64,000 nt of DNA, from contig NZ_JANHDJ010000005.1 in assembly GCF_024494645.1 (NCBI RefSeq), positions 124,001 to 188,000 on the forward strand, in the 5' to 3' direction. Position 1 is the first letter of the stretch. Every line of letters starts with the position of its first letter. Shown here piece after piece: positions 25,412 to 33,875 of the stretch. The position numbers and the translations under genes were made by a program. Below the pieces are notes generated by a model. That model did not search any database and was not told the origin of the DNA. It worked only from the letters and a program-made list of their open reading frames with translations. This stretch comes from Halohasta litorea. Lineage in GTDB: Archaea > Halobacteriota > Halobacteria > Halobacteriales > Haloferacaceae.

Positions 25412-26245
25412 TCACTCCGAGGCGACTTCCCCGCTCGGCGGTTCGAGCGTCCCGGTAATTCGGCCATAGAGCCCGAAAATCTCTTCATAGCCGTGTTCGC
25501 TGGCGAGCACCGGCACGATGCCCGGCTCGTCGACGCGATGGGTGTACTCGGCGTCGCTCGCGAAGACCGCCCCATCGGGGATCTCCTGGAAGTTGGCGTA
25601 GTTGACGTGTGGCTCGCCGCCGCCCTTGGGGACCTCCTCGATCCCCTCAACGACGGTTGCGGGCGTGAACGTCGGCGGCTCGTCGTCCAGCGCGCCGTGG
25701 GCCCGAAGGAACGCCAACGTCGATTCGAGGCCGAACTCGACGGCTTGCTGGCTGCCTTGGCGGCCGACCTCGACCGAGACCGAATGGGGAGCCACCGAGT
25801 CGAGCGTCGTCGACCGGAGGCCACCGGCATCCAGGACGTAGTCGACTGGCATGGCCGTCACAGTCCGGCGGACCGAGTCGGTCAGCTCGCTGTAGATCGC
25901 AAACGGCGGCGGCACGCTGTGGGAGGTGTGGATGGCGAAGACCGCATCCATATCGTCGACGGCCGCTACGATCTCCGGCGCAAGCGCGCGTTCGTACTCG
26001 TCGCTGTCGGTGTCGCCGGGGAACGCCCGGTTCAGATCGGTGTCTGTGTAGCGGACGCCTGCTTCGAGTGCCGGTTCGTTCGCGATGATCAGCCGCACGA
26101 TCCCCTCGCCCGCCGTTTCGTCGGGATCGGGAAGCAGGTCGGCGAGCCGCCTGACGATCCGCTCACCGGCTGGCTCGTCACCATGTAGCCCGCCGACGAC
26201 CGCAACGCGGGCCGACCCCGCAGCCCCACGCTCGATGATTTCCAT
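25412..26245 (-). CDS. Succinylglutamate desuccinylase/aspartoacylase family metallohydrolase
   Basis: A 277-residue M14-like zinc hydrolase. GGLHGDEPAGE at about residues 18-28 gives the His and Glu ligands, DLNRAFPGD supplies the substrate-binding Asn-Arg, and AIHTSHS gives the second His. The family removes acyl groups from N-acyl amino acids. The exact haloarchaeal substrate is unknown. I start at the ATG at 26245, because the longer open frame upstream is non-conserved and overlaps the pseudogene region. It stands alone, convergent with nothing nearby. Confidence 0.85.
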   Translation of the reverse strand: MEIIERGAAGSARVAVVGGLHGDEPAGERIVRRLADLLPDPDETAGEGIVRLIIANEPALEAGVRYTDTDLNRAFPGDTDSDEYERALAPEIVAAVDDMDAVFAIHTSHSVPPPFAIYSELTDSVRRTVTAMPVDYVLDAGGLRSTTLDSVAPHSVSVEVGRQGSQQAVEFGLESTLAFLRAHGALDDEPPTFTPATVVEGIEEVPKGGGEPHVNYANFQEIPDGAVFASDAEYTHRVDEPGIVPVLASEHGYEEIFGLYGRITGTLEPPSGEVASE

Positions 26246-26342
26246 ACGGTCACTACAGGTGACGGGAAAATAAACCCGGCCGTTTAGTCTCGGAGACAGT
26301 CCGTTCCAGCCGGGGCGTCGAAGGCGAAACGATCGGTCGACC

Positions 26343-26679
26343 GAGGGCGAGGCGACCGTCGACGCCACCGGCTCTCGGAGCTCGGGAGCCAACTTCAGCA
26401 CTTCGGCCTGGAGTTCCGTGTCGAGTTTATCCAGGAGCGAGCCACACGAGCCAACTGTTCTCGGAAACCCAACAAAAACGGGTGCGTACAGCGGTCGAAG
26501 AAGGCTATTACGACACGGCGCGAACCTGTTCGTTGACGGAGCTCGCCGGGGAGGTCGGCATCGCCAAGTCGACCTGTAGCGAAACGTTACACCGCGCCGA
26601 GGAGACGGTAATCAAACAGTTCATCGAAGACCTGCCGACGCCGATCGAATCGGACACACGGATTACTGCGCCGGAGTAG
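26343..26679 (+). pseudogene. Decayed 3' remnant of a bacterio-opsin-activator-like (HTH-10) regulator
   Basis: The last 66 codons (from GTG 26482) encode a good HTH-10 domain: VEEGYYDTARTCSLTELAGE, then VGIAKSTCSETLHRAEETVI. That domain is normally the C-terminal end of a much longer bacterio-opsin-activator-type regulator. Upstream the expected sequence continues, but only by changing frame. The frame starting at 26343 gives EGEATVDATG. The frame starting at 26342 gives LSELGSQLQHFGLEFRVEFI. The final frame gives QLFSETQQKRV. At least two frameshifts and a missing N-terminus mark it as broken. An expressed stand-alone HTH protein of 65 residues is possible but less likely. Confidence 0.65.
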
Positions 26680-26762
26680 CCGCCGCTGGTCGACAGACGA
26701 AAGATCAATCAAAACAGCCGCCACTTTCGGCGCTGCTGTTACAGTTTGTTCGGTTCGGAAAA

Positions 26763-26837
26763 TGCTCCGACGGGGATTTGAACCCCGGTCATTACCGTGA
26801 GAGGGTAATATGATTGGCCGGACTACACCATCAGAGC
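26763..26837 (-). tRNA. tRNA-Glu (anticodon CTC)
   Basis: The 75-nt minus-strand sequence folds as a cloverleaf. The acceptor stem is GCTCTGA with TCGGAGC and discriminator A. The D-loop contains AGTCCGG. The anticodon stem is TTACC/GGTAA around the loop CTCTCAC (anticodon CTC), and the T-arm GGGGTTCAAATCCCC is perfect. The 3' CCA is not encoded. The decayed HTH-10 regulator lies beyond its 3' end. Confidence 0.93.
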
Positions 26838-27196
26838 GTGCTGACGCGTTCTGCTGAACGCATCCTACAGTATCCCGGTGGTGAACAAAACAGTTGCGCT
26901 TTCGGTGCCCCTGTGTGGCGGGCTGTCGACCCACAAAACCACACGACGCCATCCGGGATCGGCCACAACCCGGTCCCACCCGAATCCTCTGTCGGCCCTT
27001 ACTCTCTCCAGGACTATGGCATGTGAACAACACACAATATGTGCTGTTGTGCAGTATCCATAGATATACTTGCTGAAATATAAGCTTCGAGGATCTGTCC
27101 GGCCAACTCACGAGGAATACTGATCGGAGTTCAGTATCGAATAGAAAAATCCTTCAATGCGGCTGTTCGTGGTTACACCATCTAGGTGTCGACCGA
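26838..27196. other. Intergenic region between tRNA-Glu and nadA
   Basis: About 359 bp without a convincing gene. It holds a perfect short hairpin, GCGTTC-TGCT-GAACGC, at 26846-26861, 5' of the tRNA. The stretch from about 27020 to 27075 is AT-richer. Near 27171-27194 there is an imperfect dyad that may regulate nadA. Open frames across this region run antisense through the tRNA and are not credible. Confidence 0.5.
27171..27194. promoter_or_regulatory. Imperfect dyad upstream of nadA, candidate operator
   Basis: GGTTACACC-ATCTA-GGTGTCGACC forms an inverted repeat of about nine bases per arm with one or two mismatches. It ends two bases before the nadA ATG. An A-rich element, TAGAAAAAT, at about 27142-27150 would place the transcription start at the dyad. 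A repressor bound here would block the nad operon (inference). Confidence 0.3.
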
Positions 27197-28354
27197 ATGG
27201 CAAACATGGAAACGGCGACGTTCGAGACTGAACTGAGTCTGTTTAAATACGACAATTTAGAGCAGCTACCGGCCAGCTATCGGGAGCTGACCGAGGCCGA
27301 CCGAACCCGGCGGATCGAGGCCGACCGAACCCGGCGGATCGAGGCCGCCCTCGACGAGCTGGGCGACGACGTGGTGATTCTCGGCCACAACTACCAGCGC
27401 CGCGAGATCGTCGAGCACGCCGACTTCATCGGCGATTCGTATGCGCTGAGCAAACGCGCCGCCGAGGCCGACGCCGAGTACGTCGTTTTCGGCGGGGTGA
27501 CGTTCATGGCCGAATCCGCCGACATCATCACCGACGACGACCAAACCGTGGTCCTCCCCTGTATGGAGGCCTCCTGTCCGATGGCCGGGATGGCCGAGGC
27601 CCTGCAGGTCGACGCCGCGTGGGAGCAGATCACCGCCGCAGACCCCGCCAGCGAGATCATCCCGATCACGTATATGAACTCGTATGCCGACCTGAAGGCG
27701 TTCTGCGCCGAACAAGGCGGCCTCGTCTGTACCTCCTCGAACGCTCACAAGGCCTTCGAGTGGGCCTTCGAGCGCGGCGACAAGGTACTCTTCCTTCCCG
27801 ACAAACACCTCGGCGAGAACACCGCCCACCGACTCGGGATGGAGGATTCGATCGCCGAGTGGAACCCGTGGGACCCCGAGGCCAAGGACGCCGACGAGCT
27901 CGAAGACGCGGAAATCGTCCTCTGGGACGGCTACTGTCAGGTCCACGAGCGATTCACCGCCGACCACATCGCCCAAGTCCGTGACGAACACCCAGAAGCC
28001 AACGTCGTCGTCCACCCCGAGTGTCGACGGGAGGTCGTCGAGGCCGCCGACGTGGTCGGCAGCACCGCGACGATCACCGAAGTCGTCGAAAACGCCGACC
28101 CCGGCGAGACGTGGGCCATCGGCACCGAAATCCATCTGGCCAAACACCTCGACCGCTGGCATGACGACGTGAACGTCGTCCCGCTCTGTGGCGATGCCTG
28201 TATGGACTGCGATGCCATGCGGCAGATCGACCCCAACTATCTGACGTGGGTGCTCGAAGAGCTGGCAGCGGGCCGTGAACACAACGTCATCGAGGTCGCC
28301 CCCGAGGAGAAGGAACTCGCGGGCCTCGCCCTCGACCGAATGTTGGAGCTATAG
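27197..28354 (+). CDS. nadA: Quinolinate synthase A
   Basis: The 385-residue [4Fe-4S] enzyme condenses iminoaspartate with dihydroxyacetone phosphate to give quinolinate. Family landmarks are ILGHNYQRREIVEHADFIGD at about residues 56-75, the cysteine motifs PCMEASCPMAG and GLVCTSSNA, and the C-terminal CGDACMDCDAM. Two ATGs (27197 and 27206) are possible starts. The N-terminal helix contains a perfect 24-bp tandem duplication, giving EADRTRRI twice, which most homologues should lack. The nadB start codon directly follows the stop codon. Confidence 0.94.
   Translation: MANMETATFETELSLFKYDNLEQLPASYRELTEADRTRRIEADRTRRIEAALDELGDDVVILGHNYQRREIVEHADFIGDSYALSKRAAEADAEYVVFGGVTFMAESADIITDDDQTVVLPCMEASCPMAGMAEALQVDAAWEQITAADPASEIIPITYMNSYADLKAFCAEQGGLVCTSSNAHKAFEWAFERGDKVLFLPDKHLGENTAHRLGMEDSIAEWNPWDPEAKDADELEDAEIVLWDGYCQVHERFTADHIAQVRDEHPEANVVVHPECRREVVEAADVVGSTATITEVVENADPGETWAIGTEIHLAKHLDRWHDDVNVVPLCGDACMDCDAMRQIDPNYLTWVLEELAAGREHNVIEVAPEEKELAGLALDRMLEL
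27293..27340 (+). repeat. Perfect 24-bp tandem duplication inside nadA
   Basis: The 24-base unit beginning GAGGCCGACCGAACCCGGCG occurs at 27293-27316 and again, identically, at 27317-27340. It keeps the frame and doubles the peptide EADRTRRI. The absence of any substitution suggests a recent slippage or duplication event. Confidence 0.9.
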
Positions 28355-29899
28355 ATGTCGGGAGAGCCGACTTCCATTGGCGACTCCGGCCCACGCACAG
28401 CCGACGTGCTCGTCGTCGGCTCGGGAATCGCTGGCTGTGCGGCCGCCCTCGCCGCGGCCCGCGAAGACGAGGAGGTCCTGCTGGTGACCAAAGCCAGCGA
28501 ACCCGAGGACGCCTCCTCAGATTGGGCACAGGGCGGCATCGCCACCACCCGTGGCGACCCCGAATCGCTGAAAGAAGATATCATCGAGGCCAGCGCGAAT
28601 ACGGCCGACCCCGAAGCCGTCGACGTCCTCGTCGAGAACGCGGCTCCCGCAGTCCGTGACGTCCTGATCGACACCCTAGAGATCGACTTCGACACCCTCG
28701 GGGCCGACTACGACTTCGCCCGCGAGGCGGCCCACTCGGCCGATCGGATTCTCCACGTCGACGCCTCGACGGGCCAACACGTCTTGCGGCCCTTCCTCTC
28801 GTATCTCAGTGAGGTCGACAACGTCACGATCCTCGAAGACACGACTGCGCTCGAACTCATTCGCCACGAGGGGCGGGTCCACGGCGCGCTCCTGGATACC
28901 GAACCCGACGGCAAGCCCGTTTTTGCGGGGGCAACAATTCTCGCTACGGGTGGGATCGGCGACTGTTTCGAGGACTCGACCAACCCGGCTGGCTCGACCG
29001 GCGACGGGATCGCCATGGCGTTTCTCGCCGGAGCCACCGTCGAGGACATGGAGTTCGTCCAGTTCCACCCGACCGCCGCCGCGGTCGACGATCCGTTCCT
29101 GCTGAGCGAGGCCGTCCGCGGCGAGGGGGGCGTCCTTCGCAACGAAAACGGCGAGCGGTTCATGCCCGACTATCACCCCGACGCCGAACTCGCGCCGCGG
29201 GATGTGGTCGCCCGCGCGGTCCAGGACGAGATCGACGCCACCGGCTCGGTCTCCCTCGACGTCTCGCCGCTCGACGACCCCTTCGACGAGGTGTTCCCGA
29301 ACCTTGCGTCGACCTGCGAAGAGCGAGGCGTCGACTGGCGTGAGGGGATTCCGGTCGCCCCCTGCGAGCATTTCCTCTGTGGCGGGATCGCGGTCGACGA
29401 CCGCGGCCGCGCCAGTCTCGATCGCCTGTATGCGGTCGGCGAGTGCGCCCGGACCGGCGTCCACGGCGCGAACCGGCTGGCCTCGACCAGTCTACTCGAA
29501 GGCCTCGTCTGGGGCCTCCGTGCTGGCGAGGACGCGACCGGCCACGACCCCGCGGCGATCGAGATCCAGCGACTGCGGAACAGCGACCCCGCACTCCCCG
29601 AGCGGTTCGCCGCCGAGAAGTTCCACCGCCTGCGGTCGATCACGAGTGCGGAACTCGGCCTGCGGCGGACAGCCACGGGGATCGACAGCGCGCGGGGCGT
29701 CCTCCGGCGACTCAAAGGCGAGGTTGACGCCTACACGCGCACCCGGACCTCCAGGAGCCTCTATGAACTCCGCAACGCCACGGTTGTCGCCATCCTGATC
29801 GCCAACGCCGCAGCCGACAGCGACGAGAGTGTCGGCTGCCACTATCTCGAAGACGGCAGCCGAGAACAGACTCCGACAGCCGAAGCAGGGCCGAACTAA
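28355..29899 (+). CDS. nadB: L-aspartate oxidase
   Basis: The 514-residue flavoprotein oxidises L-aspartate to iminoaspartate for NadA. The FAD-binding Rossmann motif is [20 protein letters not shown] at residues 13-32. [11 protein letters not shown], the active-site region EFVQFHPTA and [14 protein letters not shown] are typical of the fumarate reductase/NadB flavoprotein family. The C-terminal helical domain is complete. The ATG directly follows the nadA stop, and the nadB stop overlaps the nadC start (TAATG), so the three genes form one operon. Confidence 0.94.
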   Translation: MSGEPTSIGDSGPRTADVLVVGSGIAGCAAALAAAREDEEVLLVTKASEPEDASSDWAQGGIATTRGDPESLKEDIIEASANTADPEAVDVLVENAAPAVRDVLIDTLEIDFDTLGADYDFAREAAHSADRILHVDASTGQHVLRPFLSYLSEVDNVTILEDTTALELIRHEGRVHGALLDTEPDGKPVFAGATILATGGIGDCFEDSTNPAGSTGDGIAMAFLAGATVEDMEFVQFHPTAAAVDDPFLLSEAVRGEGGVLRNENGERFMPDYHPDAELAPRDVVARAVQDEIDATGSVSLDVSPLDDPFDEVFPNLASTCEERGVDWREGIPVAPCEHFLCGGIAVDDRGRASLDRLYAVGECARTGVHGANRLASTSLLEGLVWGLRAGEDATGHDPAAIEIQRLRNSDPALPERFAAEKFHRLRSITSAELGLRRTATGIDSARGVLRRLKGEVDAYTRTRTSRSLYELRNATVVAILIANAAADSDESVGCHYLEDGSREQTPTAEAGPN

Positions 29900-30726
29900 T
29901 GCTCACGAGCGACCGGATCGAGCGCTGGCTCCGCGAGGACGTCGGTCACCACGACGTGACCAACGACGTGCCCGGCGAGACGACGGGTCGACTCGTCGCT
30001 AAAGAGGCCGGGACTGCTGCGGGGATCGAGGCCGCTGCGGCCGTCTTCGAGTATCTCGACGTGTCGACCGAGACGCCGGTGGCCGACGGCGAGGCGGTCG
30101 CGGCTGGCGAGACCGTGCTCCGAACGACCGGTCCGGCCCGCGAGACGCTCCGAGCCGAACGCGTCGCGGTCAATCTCGCCGGACACGCCTCCGGGATTGC
30201 GACGGAGACCCGACAGGCGGTCGATCGCGCCCAGGCGGTCGATCCCGAGGTCCGGATCGCGGGGACACGCAAGACGACTCCAGGACTGCGGGGAATCGAA
30301 AAGCGCGCGGTCGTCGCTGGCGGCGGCGACACCCACCGGTTGGACCTCTCGCATATGGTGATGATCAAGGACAACCACATTGCCGAACTCGGCCTCGAAA
30401 CCGCCGTCGAGGAGTTTCGCGAGCGCGTCTCCTTTGTGACGAAAATCGAAGTCGAGGCCGAATCGGCCGCTCAGGCCCGGCGGGCGGTCGAGGCGGGAGC
30501 CGACATCGTTCTTCTCGATAATTTCACACCAACCGAATTGAGCGAGGTAGTCGACAGCCTCGCCGAGACGATCAAAGTCGCCGACCGCAAAGTCCTCATC
30601 GAAGCCAGCGGTGGGATCACGGTCGAGTCGGTCGCCGACTACGCCTCCACTGGCGTCGACATCATCTCGATGGGCTCGCTGACCCACTCCGCCGACAGCC
30701 TCGACTACTCGTTCCGTACCGGGTAG
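29899..30726 (+). CDS. nadC: Nicotinate-nucleotide pyrophosphorylase (carboxylating)
   Basis: The 275-residue enzyme turns quinolinate and PRPP into nicotinate mononucleotide and CO2. Motifs include REDVGHHDVTND at the N-terminus, the catalytic GTRKTTPGLRGIEKRAVVAG segment, MIKDNHIAELG, KIEVEAES and IEASGGI. The last two line the phosphate-binding loop. It completes the de novo NAD route with nadA and nadB in the same operon. Confidence 0.95.
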   Translation: MLTSDRIERWLREDVGHHDVTNDVPGETTGRLVAKEAGTAAGIEAAAAVFEYLDVSTETPVADGEAVAAGETVLRTTGPARETLRAERVAVNLAGHASGIATETRQAVDRAQAVDPEVRIAGTRKTTPGLRGIEKRAVVAGGGDTHRLDLSHMVMIKDNHIAELGLETAVEEFRERVSFVTKIEVEAESAAQARRAVEAGADIVLLDNFTPTELSEVVDSLAETIKVADRKVLIEASGGITVESVADYASTGVDIISMGSLTHSADSLDYSFRTG

Positions 30727-30755
30727 TAACCGTTTACCGACAGGGTAGCCACCGC

Positions 30756-31580
30756 CTACTCCTCGGCAGGGACCGTCTCACCGATCTCGACGGAATCGCC
30801 GACAGCGATCTCTGCGCCCCATTCGGACTGTGGGACAATCGTATTCAACATCAACCGGAAGTCGTGATCGAACCAGTCGCCGCCGCTCCACTCGGGCATC
30901 GTTTCGGCCCGTTTCTCGACGAACGTCGACTGAAATCCATCGTACTCCTCGCCTGTATCCGGATCGCGCGATGGCACCACACACCGCTGACAGGGGTTGA
31001 CTCCGCGGAAGGACACGTCACCGATCGAAAACTCGACGTGGTGGTCCCGGTCGGCAAACAGGTGATCCTCCCAGAAGGCCGGGACGCCACCGAGTTCGAT
31101 GTTTGGCCGGAGCCGACGGCGCATGCTGTCGGTGCTGATCCTGTCGAACCACCCGGCGACCGTCTCGATCGTCGCGGTGCTGATGATCGTCGGTCCCGAG
31201 GCGTGGGTATCGTCGGGGAACCCACCGTCGGGATCACGCGCCAGCGAAACCGGGTAGCCGACCTGGTCGCTTAGCCAGTCGACGGCCGCCCCGGCGTCGG
31301 CCAGTTCCTCGGCCGTGAACTGCTGTGGCTCCGTCTCGGCCGTCGAAAGCTCGACAGCGTCGATCCGCGCCCCGTCGCCCTCGTAGGTCGCCCGAATCGA
31401 GTGAATCCGCCGTTCTCGCTTCCCGTTGACGTAGGTGTCGTCGCTGTCGAACAGCGCGAACTCCCGGTCGCCAGCCAGTCCGCCGTTGTCGACGATCGAG
31501 ACCGACTCGACCGACCGCCCGTCCAATGATTTGATCGGATAGATTGTCAGCCGATCGACTGTCGGCGAAAGTGCTGCCAT
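30756..31580 (-). CDS. MOSC-domain protein, YcbX/mARC-like
   Basis: The 274-residue protein has an N-terminal MOSC beta-barrel (LTIYPIKSLDGRSVESVSI) and a C-terminal MOSC domain. The segment FRGVNPCQRCVVPSRDPDTG contains the family's R-x-N-x-C-x-x-C region, where a cysteine ligates the molybdenum cofactor in mARC and YcbX. It is therefore probably a small molybdenum enzyme that reduces N-hydroxylated compounds, though the physiological substrate is unknown. The gene is convergent with nadC. Confidence 0.87.
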   Translation of the reverse strand: MAALSPTVDRLTIYPIKSLDGRSVESVSIVDNGGLAGDREFALFDSDDTYVNGKRERRIHSIRATYEGDGARIDAVELSTAETEPQQFTAEELADAGAAVDWLSDQVGYPVSLARDPDGGFPDDTHASGPTIISTATIETVAGWFDRISTDSMRRRLRPNIELGGVPAFWEDHLFADRDHHVEFSIGDVSFRGVNPCQRCVVPSRDPDTGEEYDGFQSTFVEKRAETMPEWSGGDWFDHDFRLMLNTIVPQSEWGAEIAVGDSVEIGETVPAEE

Positions 31581-31627
31581 AGCTATCCATTCGACGGCAG
31601 TTTGAAAAACGTCCCGTCAGAAACCGC

Positions 31628-32371
31628 TTATTCGTCGTCTTCGTCGTCGGAGAGGTCGATGTCGGCCTCGGCGAAGACGTCCTCGATCTCCTCGACAGTC
31701 AGCGTCTGGTAGCCGTCCTCGACGGTCACCGTCGAGATGCTCACTTCGCTCGGACCGAGTTCGTCGTTGGCAACACGGAGGGCCCGTGCAGCGAGTCCGA
31801 GTCCGGTCCCGAGGTCGACTTCCTCGGTCCATTCCTCTTCGAGGAACTCCTGGATGTCACGGCCCGAACCGCCGATGACGGTGGCCTTCCACTCGTTAGG
31901 CGTCCCGGAGGGGTCGGCTGCGAACAGTCGCGGGGTGCCGTTCTGGATGCCACCAACGAGGAGGGCTGCCCCGTAGGGTCGGGTGCCGCCGCGCTGGGTG
32001 TTCTCCTGGACGTGGTCGGTGAGGTCCTTGGTCAGTGCCTCGACGTCGATAGGCTCGCCGAAACGGAGCCGGTTGACCTGGCCCTGTCGGCGGGCGAAAT
32101 CGACGAGCTGTCGGGCGTCGGCGACGTGGCCCGCGCTGGCCGCGCCGACGTGGTCGTCGAGCTTGTGGAGCTTTTCGATGCTCTCGGACTCCATCAGCGG
32201 CGATCCCGCCCGGCTCTGGGCGGCAAGGATCACGCCGTCGCTGGTTCTGAGGCCGACGCTCGGTGCGCCACGGGAGACCGCCTCGCGTGCGTACTCGACC
32301 TGATAGATCCGGCCATCGGGCGAGAACAGCGAGGTGCCCCGGTCGTAGGCCTGCTGATCGTTACCTCTCAT
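31628..32371 (-). CDS. psmA: Proteasome alpha subunit
   Basis: A 247-residue subunit of the 20S proteasome outer ring. The gate-forming N-terminus is MRGNDQQAYDRGTSLFSPDG, followed by the alpha signature RIYQVEYAREAVSRG at about residues 22-36. It lacks the beta-type N-terminal threonine nucleophile. The C-terminus ends in an acidic SDDEDDE tail, common in haloarchaea. With Cdc48 (10065-12251) as a possible unfoldase it forms part of the protein degradation machinery. The beta subunit gene is not in this window. Confidence 0.95.
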   Translation of the reverse strand: MRGNDQQAYDRGTSLFSPDGRIYQVEYAREAVSRGAPSVGLRTSDGVILAAQSRAGSPLMESESIEKLHKLDDHVGAASAGHVADARQLVDFARRQGQVNRLRFGEPIDVEALTKDLTDHVQENTQRGGTRPYGAALLVGGIQNGTPRLFAADPSGTPNEWKATVIGGSGRDIQEFLEEEWTEEVDLGTGLGLAARALRVANDELGPSEVSISTVTVEDGYQTLTVEEIEDVFAEADIDLSDDEDDE

Positions 32372-32447
32372 TGCGACCTCCGCGTGAACCGACGTCCGTA
32401 CTGATTCATCTGCTCTGTGCTATGGGGTCAGACAGGAAAAACCCTTG

Positions 32448-33053
32448 CTACCCGGTTAGTTCTCGGGGGGCTGGCTGTTGGCGACCGAACTCCGACAGCA
32501 TCTTCGACCACGTTTCGGCGACGACAGCCTCCGAACATCGGGTCGGATCGCTGTAGGGTTGGACGAACAGCCCGGCGGCCTTCCCCGCCGCCAGCGCGTT
32601 CCCGACATTGATATGGTAGTCATCGATTAACAGGTCGCCGTCGAGCCGCCCCTTGTTCTGTGGGACCTCCTGGATGATCCCGTCGTGGGGGATCTCGTGT
32701 TCGTCGAGCCACTGGGCGGTAAGCGGGTGGCTCTCGGGCGGTCGGTGGGTGGCGATCCGAACCGTATGGCCCTGGTGGTCGAGCCAGCGGGCGGCCTCGG
32801 CGGCCCCCGCGATCGGCTCCATCCCCAACAGGAACCACTCGGGCCGTTCGTCGAGCGCCCGCCGGATGAGGTCGCCGATATCGAGGTCCGTCCCGGGGAC
32901 CGAAAACGACCACTCCGTGATCGCATCGCGGGTGAGCGCGACACCACACTCGTCGTCGATATAGTCGAGGAGCCGCGGTACATTGTCACAGAGCGTCCCG
33001 TCGACGTCGAGCAGCACGGTCTTTTCGGTGGTCGTATCGAGCCGAACAGTCAT
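32448..33053 (-). CDS. HAD-family hydrolase, 5'(3')-deoxyribonucleotidase-like
   Basis: The 201-residue protein opens with the HAD motif I LLDVDGTLCDN at about residues 14-24, which supplies the nucleophile and general-acid Asp. Motif II ATHRP, with a conserved Thr, lies near residue 100, and motif III/IV is LLIDDYHINV with the metal-binding Asp pair. The pattern fits the NT5C/deoxyribonucleotidase branch, but any small phosphate monoester is possible. The gene is 76 bp upstream of psmA on the same strand. Confidence 0.78.
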   Translation of the reverse strand: MTVRLDTTTEKTVLLDVDGTLCDNVPRLLDYIDDECGVALTRDAITEWSFSVPGTDLDIGDLIRRALDERPEWFLLGMEPIAGAAEAARWLDHQGHTVRIATHRPPESHPLTAQWLDEHEIPHDGIIQEVPQNKGRLDGDLLIDDYHINVGNALAAGKAAGLFVQPYSDPTRCSEAVVAETWSKMLSEFGRQQPAPRELTG

Positions 33054-33366
33054 CGAACGGATGTTGGGCCGAACAGTCCTGAATCTATCTGTTTCGACGG
33101 GTACTTCTCGACGGCAACCCGGCCGAAAAGGGGTCTTCGGGGTCGTGTTTCACGCTGCCCTTATAACTCTCGGAGGAGCCGCAGTTCGTCCAGGAGACGA
33201 CCGGAAACCGACGGTTCCGGATGGCCAACAGCTTCGTTACGCCGATCCCGCTCGTAGCGGTATCGTTGGGTTCCGTCTCCAAGGCCCGCGTTTTGGATAT
33301 CCGCATCGGCCTGTTCAGGTATGGCAAAGGGAGAGCGTGTGCAGCCGGAAAACGGTTATGGTGGCT
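33054..33366. other. Intergenic region without a convincing gene
   Basis: This is a 313-bp gap between the HAD gene and the dihydrofolate reductase gene. Short open frames on both strands have no domain character and unusual composition. I see no tRNA, repeat or clear terminator. It may hold regulatory DNA for the divergent or flanking genes, but nothing specific is visible. Confidence 0.4.
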
Positions 33367-33873
33367 TCAACGACGCTCGTACTCGACGAACGAAAAGCCC
33401 TCGTGGTCATCGCGGCTCCGCTCGATCCACTCACTCCGGTCCCACGACGGGAATCGGGTGTCACCCTCGTAGGCATCATGGATTTCGGTGAGAATCAGTC
33501 GGTCCGCCCGTGGGAGGAACTGCTCGTAAATCGTTGCACCACCGATCACGTAGACCGTCCCGCTATTCCCAGCGGCCTCTCCGGCAGCTTCGACGGCCGC
33601 CTCGATGGAGTCGACAACGACGACCGAATCCGGAAGCGCTGGTGACCCGCGACTCAAGACGATGTTCGTCCGGTCCGGCAGCGGGCCACCGATATCCGCC
33701 GCAATGGACTCGTAGGTTAGTCGGCCCATAACAACGGGATGGCCCGTGGTCGTCGCCTTGAAATGCCGGAGATCAGCTGGCAGGTGCCACGGCATCTCGC
33801 CGTCGACGCCGATCACTCCGTTTTCGGCAACCGCCGCGATTAGGGCGATCTCGGGGGGAGCGTCGGTCGACAT
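33367..33873 (-). CDS. folA: Dihydrofolate reductase
   Basis: A 168-residue enzyme reducing dihydrofolate to tetrahydrofolate with NADPH. IALIAAVAENGVIGVDGEMP at the N-terminus, then WHLPADLRHFK, VVMGRLTYES and YVIGGATIYEQFL match the family throughout. I start at the ATG at 33873, because the long upstream in-frame extension lies inside thyA and is Arg-rich. The gene is 2 bp from the thyA stop, so the two are cotranscribed. Together they regenerate folate during dTMP synthesis. Confidence 0.94.
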   Translation of the reverse strand: MSTDAPPEIALIAAVAENGVIGVDGEMPWHLPADLRHFKATTTGHPVVMGRLTYESIAADIGGPLPDRTNIVLSRGSPALPDSVVVVDSIEAAVEAAGEAAGNSGTVYVIGGATIYEQFLPRADRLILTEIHDAYEGDTRFPSWDRSEWIERSRDDHEGFSFVEYERR

Positions 33874-33875
33874 GG

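Noticed and set aside
26587-27111. Open frame running across the tRNA-Glu gene on the minus strand
   Set aside because: It passes through a tRNA and the decayed regulator and has no recognisable domain.
33085-33327. 80-codon minus-strand frame in the gap after the HAD gene
   Set aside because: No hydrophobic segment, motif or promoter at suitable distance. It looks like chance.
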